Shown here: one piece after another, positions 8,317 to 17,189 of the stretch
Layout: each line of letters starts with the position of its first letter
Numbering within the stretch: the stretch's first letter is position 1
DNA from: CAYSIX01 sp964431205
GTDB taxonomy: Bacteria; Planctomycetota; Phycisphaerae; Phycisphaerales; Phycisphaeraceae
DNA length: 31,785 nucleotides
Reading direction: 5' to 3'
Assembly (NCBI GenBank): GCA_964431205.1
Contig: CAYSIX010000010.1
Location: forward strand, 1-31,785
Position numbers and translations under genes: made by a program
The notes under the pieces: generated by a model
The model's input: the letters and a program-made list of their open reading frames with translations, nothing else
What the model was told of the DNA's origin: nothing
Database searches by the model: none

Positions 8317-9955
8317 GACGAGCCAATACGACCAGGACCGCATCCTCGCGTACGTCGAGGGTGAGATGCCCGAGGACCAGCGGCGTCGGTTCGAGGCCGA
8401 GCTGTCGGGCAACCCGGCGTTGCGCGAGCTGATCGAGGCGATGGCGTCGGACCGGGCGGAGCTGAGGTCACTGGAACACGAGCCGGCGCCGCAGGGGCTG
8501 GTCGAGGACGCGATGCAGGCGCTGGAACGCCGGCTGCTGCTGGGCGAGCCGGAGCGGGCGGTGGTCGAGCCGACACCGGCGCGCGAGGTCCGCAAGCTGC
8601 GGCTGTTCAAGTGGACGGGTTACGGAGCGATCGCCGCCCTGCTGATGCTGAGCACGGCTTTCATCGCGTACACGCTGCTGGACCCGACGTCGCCCAACGG
8701 CGCGGTCCCGTTCGCGATGGAAGACGAACCGCGGGGACCCCGCGAGCGCTCGCTGGCGATGGACGACGCGTCGCCGCCCCGGGCTTCCGCGCGGTCGCGC
8801 GAGCGCCAGCGCCAACCGGAGACGTTGGCCGACGCCCCCGCCGAGGTGCCGGCCGCGAAACCGACGGCATCGTTGGCCGACCGCGCCGAGGAGTCGGCCA
8901 CGACACCGAGCGCCGATCGATCGGCACCCGGTGAGGTGGCGGCGCTGAGAGAGGCTCAACGCCCGACCGACGACGCCGACGCTCTGGCCGACGTGCCGAC
9001 ACTGAGCGGGGACCTGTCGGACGCGCCTCGCGGCGAAGCGGCGCTGGCTCGTCGGCCGAACGCGGTGGCGGAAGCGCCGATCGAAGATGAACTGACGGAA
9101 TCGGCGTCGGATGCGCTCGGCCGGGCCACGGCGCTCGCCGCGGCGCCGATGCCGCGGCGTGATGCGGGCGTGTCGGTACCATCCGCCGTCAAGCCTCAGC
9201 CGAGCGGGACGGCCGACGCGCAAGCCCGAACCGCCACGGCGACGATGACCGTGCGGTCGAACGACCCGTCGCGGACGGTCGAGGCGATCCGGGCGTGGGC
9301 GGCGCGGCGGGGCGTGGCGGTCGAAGCCGAAGCCGATAGCGATGCAGAAGCCGAGGACGCGACACCGGTGCTGATCGCGGCGGTGTCCCCGTCCGAGGCG
9401 AACGACTTGTTGACGGAGCTGCGGGGCTTGCCGGTGGAGCGTGCCGTGTGGATCGAGGCGCCCCCGAGCGAGGCGGCGACGCTGGTCGAACGCCCCGCCG
9501 ACCTGGTTTCACCGTCGCCGACCATGGCCGGAGGGACCCGCGCGGCCCGCAGCCTCACCGCCGGGGACGCCGCCGCGGCGTCGCGAACCGTGCCGAGCGC
9601 CGAGCCGAGCGAGCGACCGGACCTGCCCGCGATGATGCTCGGCAGCGAGCTGGTCACCGTGGAGAGGGCACCGCGGCGTGACCCGGTCGAGCGCTCGCCT
9701 GACGACGCGCGCGAGGCCGGCGTGCCGACCGCGGGCCGCTCGACTGCCGGTGAAACCGGATCTTCGCCCCTGCCGAGTGCGCTTCTTCCGCACGTGCCGC
9801 TGGTGGAAACCGTCCCGTGGTCGCCGTCGGATTCCCCGCCCATGCGGGTGCGCATCGTCGTCGAGCCGACCGAGCCGGCGCCACACCAACCGCCCCCCTC
9901 GCCCGCCGACGGACCGCCCGAGGACGCGTCCGAGGACGCGTCCGATCTGCCGTGA
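8309..9955 (+). CDS. Large single-pass anti-sigma factor-like membrane protein
   Basis: 548 residues. The cytosolic N-terminus (1-100), QDRILAYVEGEMPEDQRRRFEAEL, has the helical layout of an anti-sigma domain but lacks the HxxxCxxC zinc motif. A membrane helix follows at about 103-124 (WTGYGAIAALLMLSTAFIAYTLL). The extracytoplasmic part is a long Ala/Asp/Glu/Pro-rich disordered region, interrupted at about 311-385 by a compact segment (TMTVRSNDPSRTVEAIRAWAARRG ending near ERAVWIEAP) that recalls DUF4349-type domains found in some anti-sigma proteins. A second Pro-rich tail ends EDASEDASDLP. ATG 8309 lies inside the sigma stop region, with GAGGTGAGCG upstream. The role as anti-sigma factor is inferred from position and topology; the sensed signal is unknown. 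Confidence 0.78.
   Translation: MAETSQYDQDRILAYVEGEMPEDQRRRFEAELSGNPALRELIEAMASDRAELRSLEHEPAPQGLVEDAMQALERRLLLGEPERAVVEPTPAREVRKLRLFKWTGYGAIAALLMLSTAFIAYTLLDPTSPNGAVPFAMEDEPRGPRERSLAMDDASPPRASARSRERQRQPETLADAPAEVPAAKPTASLADRAEESATTPSADRSAPGEVAALREAQRPTDDADALADVPTLSGDLSDAPRGEAALARRPNAVAEAPIEDELTESASDALGRATALAAAPMPRRDAGVSVPSAVKPQPSGTADAQARTATATMTVRSNDPSRTVEAIRAWAARRGVAVEAEADSDAEAEDATPVLIAAVSPSEANDLLTELRGLPVERAVWIEAPPSEAATLVERPADLVSPSPTMAGGTRAARSLTAGDAAAASRTVPSAEPSERPDLPAMMLGSELVTVERAPRRDPVERSPDDAREAGVPTAGRSTAGETGSSPLPSALLPHVPLVETVPWSPSDSPPMRVRIVVEPTEPAPHQPPPSPADGPPEDASEDASDLP
9922..9943. repeat. Two adjacent perfect palindromes at the 3' end of the anti-sigma gene
   Basis: GGACGCGTCC occurs at 9922-9931 and 9934-9943 as a 12-bp tandem duplication coding EDASEDAS. 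It may be simple codon duplication; a role in transcription ending before the convergent comEC is possible but unproven. Confidence 0.5.
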
Positions 9956-9979
9956 CCGCCCGGCGACCGCCGCCCAGCC

Positions 9980-12514
9980 TCACGGTCGCACCGCACGGAA
10001 ACCGCTCACGCGCAGGTCCCCCGACAGCAAAAGCCGCGCCTCGACCATTCCCGCCTCGGCCGTGCTCCACCGCTCGATCCCACGCCGCTGCAGGTGCGCC
10101 GGCCAGGGGTCGCGATACAGCTTCGCCGGCCCGCTCGACTGAATCACCAGTCGCGGTGAGACCGCGTCCAGCCACGGCAGCGACGCCTCGGTGAACGCGC
10201 CGTGGTGCGGCAGCTCCGCCACGTCCGCACGCAGGTCCTCACCCGTCGCCAGCAGCCGACGCTTCGCGTCCGCCTCGATGTCCCCGCTCAGCAGCACCCG
10301 CCCGCCCGAACCTTCGACACGCAACACCAGCGAGCCGTCGTTCACCTGCCTCGGCTCGTAATCCGCCGGCGGCCAGAGCACCTGCCAACGCAACGCGCCC
10401 GATTCGAACCAATCGCCCCGACGCGTGACCACCGGCGGCAACCCCCGCTCACGCAGGCCACGCACCAGCACCGCCGTCGGCCCCTCCGGCTCCTGCTCCG
10501 CCGTGACGAGCAACCGCGGCGGAACCAGCACTCGATCGACCCGCACCGCGTCCACCACGTCCAGCGCCCCGCACAGATGATCCAGGTCCGCGTGCGAGAT
10601 CACCAGCGTGTCGATCCATCCCACGCCCAACTCGCCCAGCGCCGGCACGATGCTCCGCCGGCCCACGTCCAAATACGCCTGCGACCCGCAGTCGAACATC
10701 AACGCGTACCCCGGGGTGCGCAGCAGGTAACACGAACCGTCGCCCACGGCGAAGGCGTGCAGGGTCAACCCCGGCTCGACCGGCCCCCGCGACGCACGCC
10801 CGGTCAGCGACGGCTGCGAGACCGCCAGCCACCCCGACACCAGCATCACCCCGAGGCTCAACGCCACCGGCCGCCGCAGAAACCACCCCGAGAACACCGC
10901 CACCACGAGCGCGATCGCGCCGATCACCCACGCCGGCGAGGGCGACCGCGCCAGCTCCACGGCTGAACCCGGCCACGACGACGCGTGCTCCACCAGCCCG
11001 ATCAGCGTGTCGGTCACCCACGCCAGCGGGCCGGCCAGCACCGCCGACACCGGCGACGCCACCATCCCCACGAACACCTTCACGTACCCGATCGCCAGCA
11101 CCGCCGTCAGCGGCAGCAACGCCAGCACCGACAGCAACACCGCCAGCGGCGTGATGAACCGGAAGTGATACGCCACGATCGGCATCGCCACCGCGAACGC
11201 GACCAGACTGACCGCCGCGTAATCGGCCGCGCGCCGGCCAGCGTATCGCGGCCAGTGGACGCGGGCGGGCTCGACCGCCGGCGGGGGAAAGATCCACTCC
11301 GAGACGCCACGGGTGAAACACAGCAGCCCCGCCACGACGCCGAAGCTGAGCTGAAATCCCGGTGAAAACAGGTCGTCCGGCCGCCAGATCAGCACGAGGA
11401 TCGCCGCCACGGCCAGCAGGTCGAGCCCCCGCACGATGCGGCCGCCCGCCACCGCCAGCAGAAAGCACCCCGCCATCACCGCCGCTCGAACGATCGGCAC
11501 ACGCAGCGGCACCGCCAGCAGATACAGACCCAGCACGGCCAGCACGACCATCGCCGCCCGGCTCGGGTACGGGATCGCCAGTCGCGCCGCGCCCCACGCC
11601 AGCATCGTCAGGATGCCCAGGTGCGCCCCGCTGATCGCCAGCAGGTGCGCCAGACCCACGCGGCGGAAGTCCTCCTCCAGCTCGGCCAGGTCCTCATGAC
11701 GCTGGCCCAGCAGCAGCCGGCCCAGCAGCGCCGCGATCCGCGGCTGATCCTCCAGACCCAGTGTCAGCGACCCCATCGCCCGCGACGCGATCGCCGCACG
11801 CACCGCACGCCACGCCCATGGCGGCCCGCGCTGCGACTCGGGCTCAAACCGCCAGTTGCGCCGGCCCGGCACCGACAGCCGCCCGTCGATCCCCCACCGC
11901 CGCATCACCACGCGGTAATCGACCTCGCCGGGGTTGCGCGGCCCGGCGATCGCGCTGAGCCACCCGCGCACCCGGATGCGCTGACCATCGGTCGGCGGCG
12001 GCGAGCTCGGGGCCAGCCGCACCAGCAGCGTGCCCGTGACCGGTTCATCCTGACCGGCGACGACGATCGACGACGCCTCGAGCGCAAACAGCGTGCCCGG
12101 CTCACGGTACGCGAATCGTGCGAACGCGCCCTCGGGCGCCGAAGCCACACGCGGCGGGCCCGACACCCGCCCCACCACCTCCGCGAGCTGGCTCTCTTCG
12201 CCCAGGTACCGCTCGATGCTCGTCCACGGCACGTACCGTTGCTGCACGATCCACCAGCCCGCGCCCAGCGGCACGACGGCCGTCACCACCCAGAACCGCG
12301 CGCCGCGCCACCGGCCAAGCCGCGCCATCCGGACCGCGACCACCACGCCGACGGCCGCCAGCACCGCCCAGGCCCACAGCCACGGCGCGACGCGGCCGAG
12401 AACGATGCCGGCCATCAACGCCACGGCCAACGGGATCAGCAGCCCCGCCCCGCCCCGCGGCAGTGAATCGCGCGCACGCGTACGGCCCGGCTCTTCGACC
12501 GTCGACCCCGACAT
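9980..12514 (-). CDS. comEC: ComEC/Rec2 family DNA-uptake channel
   Basis: 844 residues. ComEC passes single-stranded DNA through the cytoplasmic membrane during natural transformation. The order is typical: N-terminal hydrophobic segments (LLIPLAVALMAGIVLG), an OB-like DUF4131 region with VVGRVSGPPR and IRVRGWLSAIAGPRNPGEVDYR, the multipass competence domain (GLAHLLAISGAHLGILTMLAWG, then about ten helices), and a C-terminal metallo-beta-lactamase-like domain (about 590-844) with VISHADLDHLCGALD, VLLSGDIEADAKRRLL and LPHHGAF. The HxDxDH metal motif is intact, so the nuclease-like domain is probably active. No comEA or comF neighbour is visible. The start at 12514 (MSGSTVEEPG) has a TATCAT box 8 nt upstream. 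It is divergent from the DUF58 gene. Confidence 0.93.
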   Translation of the reverse strand: MSGSTVEEPGRTRARDSLPRGGAGLLIPLAVALMAGIVLGRVAPWLWAWAVLAAVGVVVAVRMARLGRWRGARFWVVTAVVPLGAGWWIVQQRYVPWTSIERYLGEESQLAEVVGRVSGPPRVASAPEGAFARFAYREPGTLFALEASSIVVAGQDEPVTGTLLVRLAPSSPPPTDGQRIRVRGWLSAIAGPRNPGEVDYRVVMRRWGIDGRLSVPGRRNWRFEPESQRGPPWAWRAVRAAIASRAMGSLTLGLEDQPRIAALLGRLLLGQRHEDLAELEEDFRRVGLAHLLAISGAHLGILTMLAWGAARLAIPYPSRAAMVVLAVLGLYLLAVPLRVPIVRAAVMAGCFLLAVAGGRIVRGLDLLAVAAILVLIWRPDDLFSPGFQLSFGVVAGLLCFTRGVSEWIFPPPAVEPARVHWPRYAGRRAADYAAVSLVAFAVAMPIVAYHFRFITPLAVLLSVLALLPLTAVLAIGYVKVFVGMVASPVSAVLAGPLAWVTDTLIGLVEHASSWPGSAVELARSPSPAWVIGAIALVVAVFSGWFLRRPVALSLGVMLVSGWLAVSQPSLTGRASRGPVEPGLTLHAFAVGDGSCYLLRTPGYALMFDCGSQAYLDVGRRSIVPALGELGVGWIDTLVISHADLDHLCGALDVVDAVRVDRVLVPPRLLVTAEQEPEGPTAVLVRGLRERGLPPVVTRRGDWFESGALRWQVLWPPADYEPRQVNDGSLVLRVEGSGGRVLLSGDIEADAKRRLLATGEDLRADVAELPHHGAFTEASLPWLDAVSPRLVIQSSGPAKLYRDPWPAHLQRRGIERWSTAEAGMVEARLLLSGDLRVSGFRAVRP

Positions 12515-12522
12515 GAGACGCC

Positions 12523-12528
12523 ATGATA
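12523..12528 (-). promoter_or_regulatory. -10 box for comEC
   Basis: GGTATCAT on the minus strand, hexamer TATCAT, 8 nt before the comEC ATG. No convincing -35 box was seen. Confidence 0.4.
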
Positions 12529-12578
12529 CCGGCGCGGGCACGCTGCAGGCATCGGCCGCCGCGGGACCACGGCCCCGG

Positions 12579-12584
12579 TACAAT
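12579..12584 (+). promoter_or_regulatory. -10 box for the DUF58 gene; leaderless transcript likely
   Basis: GGTACAATCCGCTG precedes the ATG directly; the TACAAT hexamer ends 6 nt before the start codon, so the transcript should begin at or next to the ATG. No Shine-Dalgarno site. Confidence 0.45.
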
Positions 12585-12590
12585 CCGCTG

Positions 12591-13502
12591 ATGCCCGATC
12601 TGCGTGAACACGCCAAGCTCCGCGGCCTGGTCTTCCGCGCCCGACGGCTCGTCGAGGGCCTCTACGCCGGCACGCACGCCTCGCCTCAGCGCGGCGCGGG
12701 CATCGAGTTCCACGACTACCGCCCCTACACGCCCGGCGACGACCCCAACGCCGTGGACTGGAAGCTCTGGGGCCGCACCGACCGCCACTACATCCGCCGG
12801 TACCAGCGCTACACCGACCTGCACCTGTACCTGATGGTGGACGTCTCGGCGTCGATGGGTTTCGCCGGCATCGGGCCGCGCGGCCGACCGCTGCGTGGGC
12901 CCGAGGCGGTGAGCAAGCTGGCGTTGGCCAAAGACCTGGCGGCCGCGATCGCGTTCCTGACCGTGCAGCAGGCCGACCGCGTCGGGCTCGGCGTGTTCGA
13001 CCATCGCCTGCGGAAGCACCTGCCGCCGGCGAGCACCTGGTCGCACCTGCAACGGCTGTGCGATCAGCTTGAGCGCACCATGCCCCGCCCGGGGCTGGGC
13101 CGCGTCGGGCCGTGCCTCGCCGCCGCGCACCGCCTGCTCCGCCGCCGCGGCGTTGTGGTGCTGATCAGCGACCTGCTCGACGAGCCCGCCGAGCTGTTCG
13201 ACGGGATCAACCGTTTCCGTCACGATCGCAGCGAGGTCATCGTCTTCCAGGTGCTCACGCCGCAGGAGCTGGCGCTGGAGCGGATCGCGCCGGGGCGGTG
13301 CCAGCTCGTGGACCCCGAGTCGCGCGAGCAGGTGGCCACGGACGTGCGCGCGGTCGCGGATCGGTACGACGAGCTGATCCGCGCCCACGTGGAGCAGGTC
13401 CGGCGGGGGTGCCTCGGCCGCGGGGTCGAGCACAACCTGGTGTCGACGGATCAGCCGGTCATCGAGACGCTGCGCCGATACCTGGCAGGACGGGCGAGGT
13501 GA
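12591..13502 (+). CDS. DUF58 / von Willebrand A-like protein
   Basis: 303 residues. The DUF58 hallmark FHDYRPYTPGDDPNAVDWKLWGR spans about 43-65, followed by a von Willebrand A-like fold with the metal-binding string DVSASMGF, a strand VVVLISDLLDE, and a C-terminal part with ELIRAHVEQVRRGCLGRGVEHNLVSTDQPV. Such proteins usually accompany a MoxR-type AAA+ ATPase and Bat-type membrane proteins in chaperone-like assemblies. Here neither is adjacent, so its ATPase partner, if any, must be outside the window. The ATG at 12591 fits the family N-terminus (ALxALRGLxFRARRLVEGLYAG-like). The 3' end overlaps the convergent DUF4159 gene by 44 bp. Confidence 0.9.
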   Translation: MPDLREHAKLRGLVFRARRLVEGLYAGTHASPQRGAGIEFHDYRPYTPGDDPNAVDWKLWGRTDRHYIRRYQRYTDLHLYLMVDVSASMGFAGIGPRGRPLRGPEAVSKLALAKDLAAAIAFLTVQQADRVGLGVFDHRLRKHLPPASTWSHLQRLCDQLERTMPRPGLGRVGPCLAAAHRLLRRRGVVVLISDLLDEPAELFDGINRFRHDRSEVIVFQVLTPQELALERIAPGRCQLVDPESREQVATDVRAVADRYDELIRAHVEQVRRGCLGRGVEHNLVSTDQPVIETLRRYLAGRAR

Positions 13503-15732
13503 GGCGGATCGAGCGATTCGGCTCAAGGGTGTCGGTCAACGGATCGGCCGGTGAATCGGCGGGCCGGCGGTCACGCATCATCAGCAGCAGGTTGCCCAGC
13601 AGGCGTCGCGCGGTGGCGTTGTCGTAGCCGTTGACCGGCCAGTACGTCAGGCCCATCGCGCCGAGCGAGAGGTCCTCGTGCGAGACGAGCACGGCCGGCC
13701 GACCGCCGACGCGGTGGACGGCCAGGCGTGGCCGATGCCCGGCGTGGAGCGTCAGCACGCTGAACGGCCGGTACACCACCCGCCGAACGGCGAAGCTCGC
13801 TTGATCCGAGCCGCCGCTGAGCACGGGTGAATCGGTCGGGATCGACGAGCCGAGCGACCCGAACAACCTCGCCAGTTGGCGCTCGGCTTCGACGGAGAAA
13901 CGCCCGCGACCCCCGACGGTCTCGACCAGCACCGTGCCGCCGCGGCGCACGTAGCGATGGATCGCGCCCAGCTCGGCGTCGGTGAAGCGCACCGGTTCGA
14001 CCCCGGCCAGGTGCACCAGCGGCGCGTCGAGGCGATCGATCTGGCGCAACGGCTCGTCCCGCAGCGCCAGCTCGACGCCGGTGCGGTTGAACAGCCAGCG
14101 GCGCAGCGGCTCCCACGCCAGCGGCTCGGGGTTCCAGTTGCCCCCGTACATGGCGCGCACCACCGCGACCTCGGCCTCGACCGGCCGATCCCGCCGCGGC
14201 TCCAGCGGGTGGTCCAGGCGGTGCTTGAGCCGCCCGCGATTGTTGACCATCGCGTACAGGTTCGCCATCACCGCGTGGGCGTCGCTGTCGCCGGTGCGGC
14301 CCTCGGCCTGGAACCGGATGCCCCAGTCGTCCGGCGCCAGCACGATCAGCTCGCGGGCCCCGTTCGACAGCGCGTAGATCGGCCGGTTCGGATCGGGCTC
14401 GACGTGGTACACCAGGTTGTACAGGGGGTGGTCGGCGTCGAGCGCGCGGAAGTCGTACTCCGGATAAAGCTCGGCGGCCAGGTCCCTGATCGATTCGCGG
14501 AACGCGGGGCGGTTGCCATCGGCGCTGGCGAGCAGCACCCCGCCGAGGTCGAGGTACGTCCTGAGGTTCGAAGCGGCGGTGACGCCGAGTCGGATCGGCT
14601 CGTCGGAGGCCAGGTACGCGACCGAGGCGTTGAGCCAGTGCATCGGGTCGTCTTCGACGTTGACGACCTGCCAGTTCAGCTCGTGCTCACGCAGGGCGCT
14701 GAGGTGTCGGGTCAGGAAGTAGACGTCGTTGGGACGGTTGTTCCAGCTGGTGTGATCCACGCGGAGCTTGTTGATCCAGACCTGGACCTGGCCTCGGGAG
14801 AGGAACATCAGCGCAAAGGCGGTGTCGACCAGGTCGTGGCCGAGGTGGCCCCGGCCGGCCTCGCGGTCGAGGATGCGGCGGGCGCCGGAGACGAACCAGT
14901 CCTCGGTGCCGATGAGCTTGACGCCGCTGGCCAGCGCCACGCGCTCGAGGCTGACGAGGTAGTACATCCAGTATCGGCCGCGGCGTGGGGCGTCGCGGGA
15001 CATCTCGGCCAGGGCGAGACGGTGCAGGCCGCGCTCGATCGCCTCGGCGACGGCGGGGACGGGGCGGTGGCGTGAGCGGTGGGCCTGCTGCTGAGCGACG
15101 AGCAGCGCGGTCAGGCCGGCGGCGGTCATCGTCGCCGTCGAGCGGTTGTTCGGTCGGCCGTCGTAGTTCCACCCGCCGTCGGGCAACTGCGTCTCGAGGA
15201 AGTGTCGGATCACGTCGTGCCAGAGCCCCGCCGGCGCCGGGCCGCCCCGCTTGACCGACTCCCACAGCCCCAGCACACCGAACTGCGTCACCGAGTGGTC
15301 GTATCGCTCGATCCGCCTGGGCCCGTAATCGAACAGCCCGTCCCGCTGAGCCTCGACCAGCCAGCGCGCGTCCCGGTGCAACCGGGGCAGGTACTCGTCG
15401 TGGATCGCCGCCCAGCAATGCGCCCGCAGCGACATCGCGTAGGTGCCGTTGACCTGGGCGGTCTGAAGAAACCGAAGCGCATCGCCCATCGCCGGCGTCT
15501 GAGGCGAGACGCCGCTGGTCAGCAGCGCCAGCGTCACCAGGGCCGACTCGCCCCCGGCGTGAAAACGGGAACCGGCGTACTCCCGCTCCCACCCGCCATC
15601 GTCGCCCTGCTGTTCGAGCAGGTACGCCTGCAGGCGCTCGACGGCCGCGGAGACCTCCTCCGGCGTGACCGCCGGCGTCGGCGGCGTCGCACCCAGGACC
15701 ACGGTCGCCAGCAGGCAGGTCCACGTCGTCAT
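13459..15732 (-). CDS. Squalene-cyclase/prenyltransferase-like repeat protein with DUF4159 C-terminal domain
   Basis: 757 residues with a signal peptide (MTTWTCLLATVVLGATPPTPAV). The N-terminal half (about 25-350) has alpha/alpha-barrel repeats like squalene cyclases and alpha-2-macroglobulins: QQGDDGGWEREYAG, SLRAHCWAAIHDEYLPRL, YDHSVTQFGVLGLWE, QLPDGGWNYDGRPNNRSTATMTAAGL. The second half (about 380-730) resembles DUF4159: LRTYLDLGGVLLASADG, LYPEYDF, VVRAMYGGNWNPEPLAWEPLRRW, FTDAELGAIHRYVRRGGTVLVETVGG, then LTYWPVNGYDNATARRLLGNLLL. No cyclase DxDD motif was seen, so it is probably not a terpene enzyme. It is typical of planctomycete MoxR/DUF58 loci, and the adjacent convergent DUF58 gene agrees. 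The start at 15732 has GAGG 7 nt upstream. Function unknown, probably outside the cytoplasmic membrane. Confidence 0.85.
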   Translation of the reverse strand: MTTWTCLLATVVLGATPPTPAVTPEEVSAAVERLQAYLLEQQGDDGGWEREYAGSRFHAGGESALVTLALLTSGVSPQTPAMGDALRFLQTAQVNGTYAMSLRAHCWAAIHDEYLPRLHRDARWLVEAQRDGLFDYGPRRIERYDHSVTQFGVLGLWESVKRGGPAPAGLWHDVIRHFLETQLPDGGWNYDGRPNNRSTATMTAAGLTALLVAQQQAHRSRHRPVPAVAEAIERGLHRLALAEMSRDAPRRGRYWMYYLVSLERVALASGVKLIGTEDWFVSGARRILDREAGRGHLGHDLVDTAFALMFLSRGQVQVWINKLRVDHTSWNNRPNDVYFLTRHLSALREHELNWQVVNVEDDPMHWLNASVAYLASDEPIRLGVTAASNLRTYLDLGGVLLASADGNRPAFRESIRDLAAELYPEYDFRALDADHPLYNLVYHVEPDPNRPIYALSNGARELIVLAPDDWGIRFQAEGRTGDSDAHAVMANLYAMVNNRGRLKHRLDHPLEPRRDRPVEAEVAVVRAMYGGNWNPEPLAWEPLRRWLFNRTGVELALRDEPLRQIDRLDAPLVHLAGVEPVRFTDAELGAIHRYVRRGGTVLVETVGGRGRFSVEAERQLARLFGSLGSSIPTDSPVLSGGSDQASFAVRRVVYRPFSVLTLHAGHRPRLAVHRVGGRPAVLVSHEDLSLGAMGLTYWPVNGYDNATARRLLGNLLLMMRDRRPADSPADPLTDTLEPNRSIRLTSPVLPGIGAASR

Positions 15733-15864
15733 GTCAGATCCTCGGCCCCGTCACCCCGGCCCCCCGGTCACGAACCCGCGGCGCTGAGCCCGCCGCCGAT
15801 CGTCCTCGTGACGCCCGCCGGCCCGGCACCGCGGCATGGCGAGCCGTGGGCAGCCGCCGGCAGG

Positions 15865-16773
15865 TCATATCGCCGTGCGCAGGTCGCTGACGTCGGCCTT
15901 GTCACCGTCGTCGTCGTCGCCGTCCGAGCCTCGCGAGCCGTCCACGCGCGCGTCCCGCGCCACCTGCTTGCCCGCGATCACGAGCCGGTCGATCACCTCC
16001 CGCATCGTGCCCGGCCTCTGGACCGGCTCGGACTGGATGCAGTCCATCACCAGGCTCGACAACGCCGGGGGCACCTGCCCGTTGAGCTCGCGCGGCGGCT
16101 GGCATTTCTCATCCGTCCGCAGCGCCATGCCCGCCTGCGTCTTGCGCGGGATCATCGTCGGGATGTTCCGCTGCGTCAGCAGCCAGTACATCGTCGCGCC
16201 GAGGTTGAACACGTCGGTCTGCGGCGTGATCATCCGCCGCAGCACCTGCTCGGGCGCGATGTAGTCGGGCGTCCCCTGGATCCGTTCCTTCACGGTTCCG
16301 GTGGGACAGCTCTGGCCGTAGTCGATGACCTTCACATCACCGGTCTTGGTGACCATGATGTTGTTGGGCTTGATGTCGGCGTGGACGTACTGCTTGGTGT
16401 GCATTGCCGCCAGCCCCTCGGCGACGTGGCGACAGATCTCGCACAGCCGGGCCATGTTCCCCGGCTGGAACTGCTCCAGGGTCTGGCCGTCGACCAGCTC
16501 CATCAGCACGAGCACCTCGCTGGTGCGGATGAAGTCCCGCTGACGGATCAGCTTGTAGCTCTTGCGCAGGGCCGGATGGTCGAAAAGACTGGCGACCTTG
16601 TGCTCGGCGATCGCCTGGTCGAGGAAACGCTGATCACTGGGAGAGGACTTGACCACCCGCTTGAGGGCGTAGGTCTGGCCCTTGCGGTCCCGGACGGCGT
16701 AGATGGTGCTGCGAGCGCCCAAGCCGAGTGTCGCCAGCACCTCATAGCCCGCGATGTCGTGAAACTCAGCCAT
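15865..16773 (-). CDS. Soluble Hanks-type Ser/Thr protein kinase
   Basis: 302 residues, nearly all kinase domain. Visible: glycine loop LGLGARSTIYAV (about 16-27), ATP lysine in YALKRV (K38), helix C glutamate in AEHKVASL (E57), catalytic loop YVHADIKPNNIMV (D133, N138), DYG in place of DFG (151-153), and IAPEQ (174 region). The protein ends in an acidic tail (GSDGDDDDGDKADVSDL) with no membrane helix or sensor domain, so it is probably cytosolic. All catalytic residues are present, so activity is expected; the Phe-to-Tyr change in DFG is tolerated in other kinases. The ATG at 16773 is chosen; a GTG at 16809 would add 12 residues without similarity. The DUF4159 gene lies 132 bp downstream on the same strand; that gap holds only a short GC-rich inverted repeat. 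Confidence 0.9.
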   Translation of the reverse strand: MAEFHDIAGYEVLATLGLGARSTIYAVRDRKGQTYALKRVVKSSPSDQRFLDQAIAEHKVASLFDHPALRKSYKLIRQRDFIRTSEVLVLMELVDGQTLEQFQPGNMARLCEICRHVAEGLAAMHTKQYVHADIKPNNIMVTKTGDVKVIDYGQSCPTGTVKERIQGTPDYIAPEQVLRRMITPQTDVFNLGATMYWLLTQRNIPTMIPRKTQAGMALRTDEKCQPPRELNGQVPPALSSLVMDCIQSEPVQRPGTMREVIDRLVIAGKQVARDARVDGSRGSDGDDDDGDKADVSDLRTAI

Positions 16774-16849
16774 CGGTCTGGCTGACAGGCCCAACCCGCT
16801 CACGCGCACGCCGGCCGGCTGTCAACTCGCTTCTGATTGTCGACCCGGT

Positions 16850-16917
16850 ATAACGGGATAACCGATCACGCCGTGATTTTCTTTCACCGACTTCGCGGAC
16901 TCACCTGAGGATAACGG
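16850..16917. repeat. Three ATAACsG words upstream of the kinase gene
   Basis: ATAACGG at 16850-16856, ATAACCG at 16858-16864 and ATAACGG at 16911-16917; the last two share GGATAACsG. The spacing of the first two is 8 bp. They could be protein-binding sites; chance is not excluded. Confidence 0.35.
16865..16877. promoter_or_regulatory. Inverted repeat ATCAC-GCC-GTGAT
   Basis: A perfect 5-bp inverted repeat with a 3-bp spacer, abutting the ATAACsG words about 90 bp upstream of the kinase start. A dimeric repressor or activator site is possible. Confidence 0.3.
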
Positions 16918-17129
16918 TATCAGATCAATCGTCCGCCTCACCGGGTCACTTTCACGGCACCCTTACATTCCAATCATGATAGGCCGGATTCGCCCCGACC
17001 TCCATCCCAGGCATGAATTCGTTTGAAAGCCCGCTTCTGGATGCACGCGGGGGGGTGGGGCCCGTGTCGGCGTGCGGCGGTACGGCCGCGGCATCGGGGA
17101 TCGGCGCTGCGCCAACGGGCCGACCGCGT

Positions 17130-17189
17130 GCGGGCCTGAGCACCCGAGCCCGACCGGATGGCTGCCGGCGCGGCCCGGCGGGCCTGAGC
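17130..17189. repeat. Two hairpins sharing the 12-bp word GCGGGCCTGAGC
   Basis: The word occurs at 17130-17141 and 17178-17189. The flanking bases differ between copies but stay complementary in each (GT...AC, CG...CG), giving two 4-bp stems around an identical GGGCCTGA loop. This could mark a structured RNA, but the stems are short. Confidence 0.3.

Noticed and set aside
15079..16785. 568-residue plus-strand frame opposite the DUF4159 and kinase genes
   Set aside because: Shadow of two minus-strand genes; the kinase shows all catalytic motifs in the other frame.
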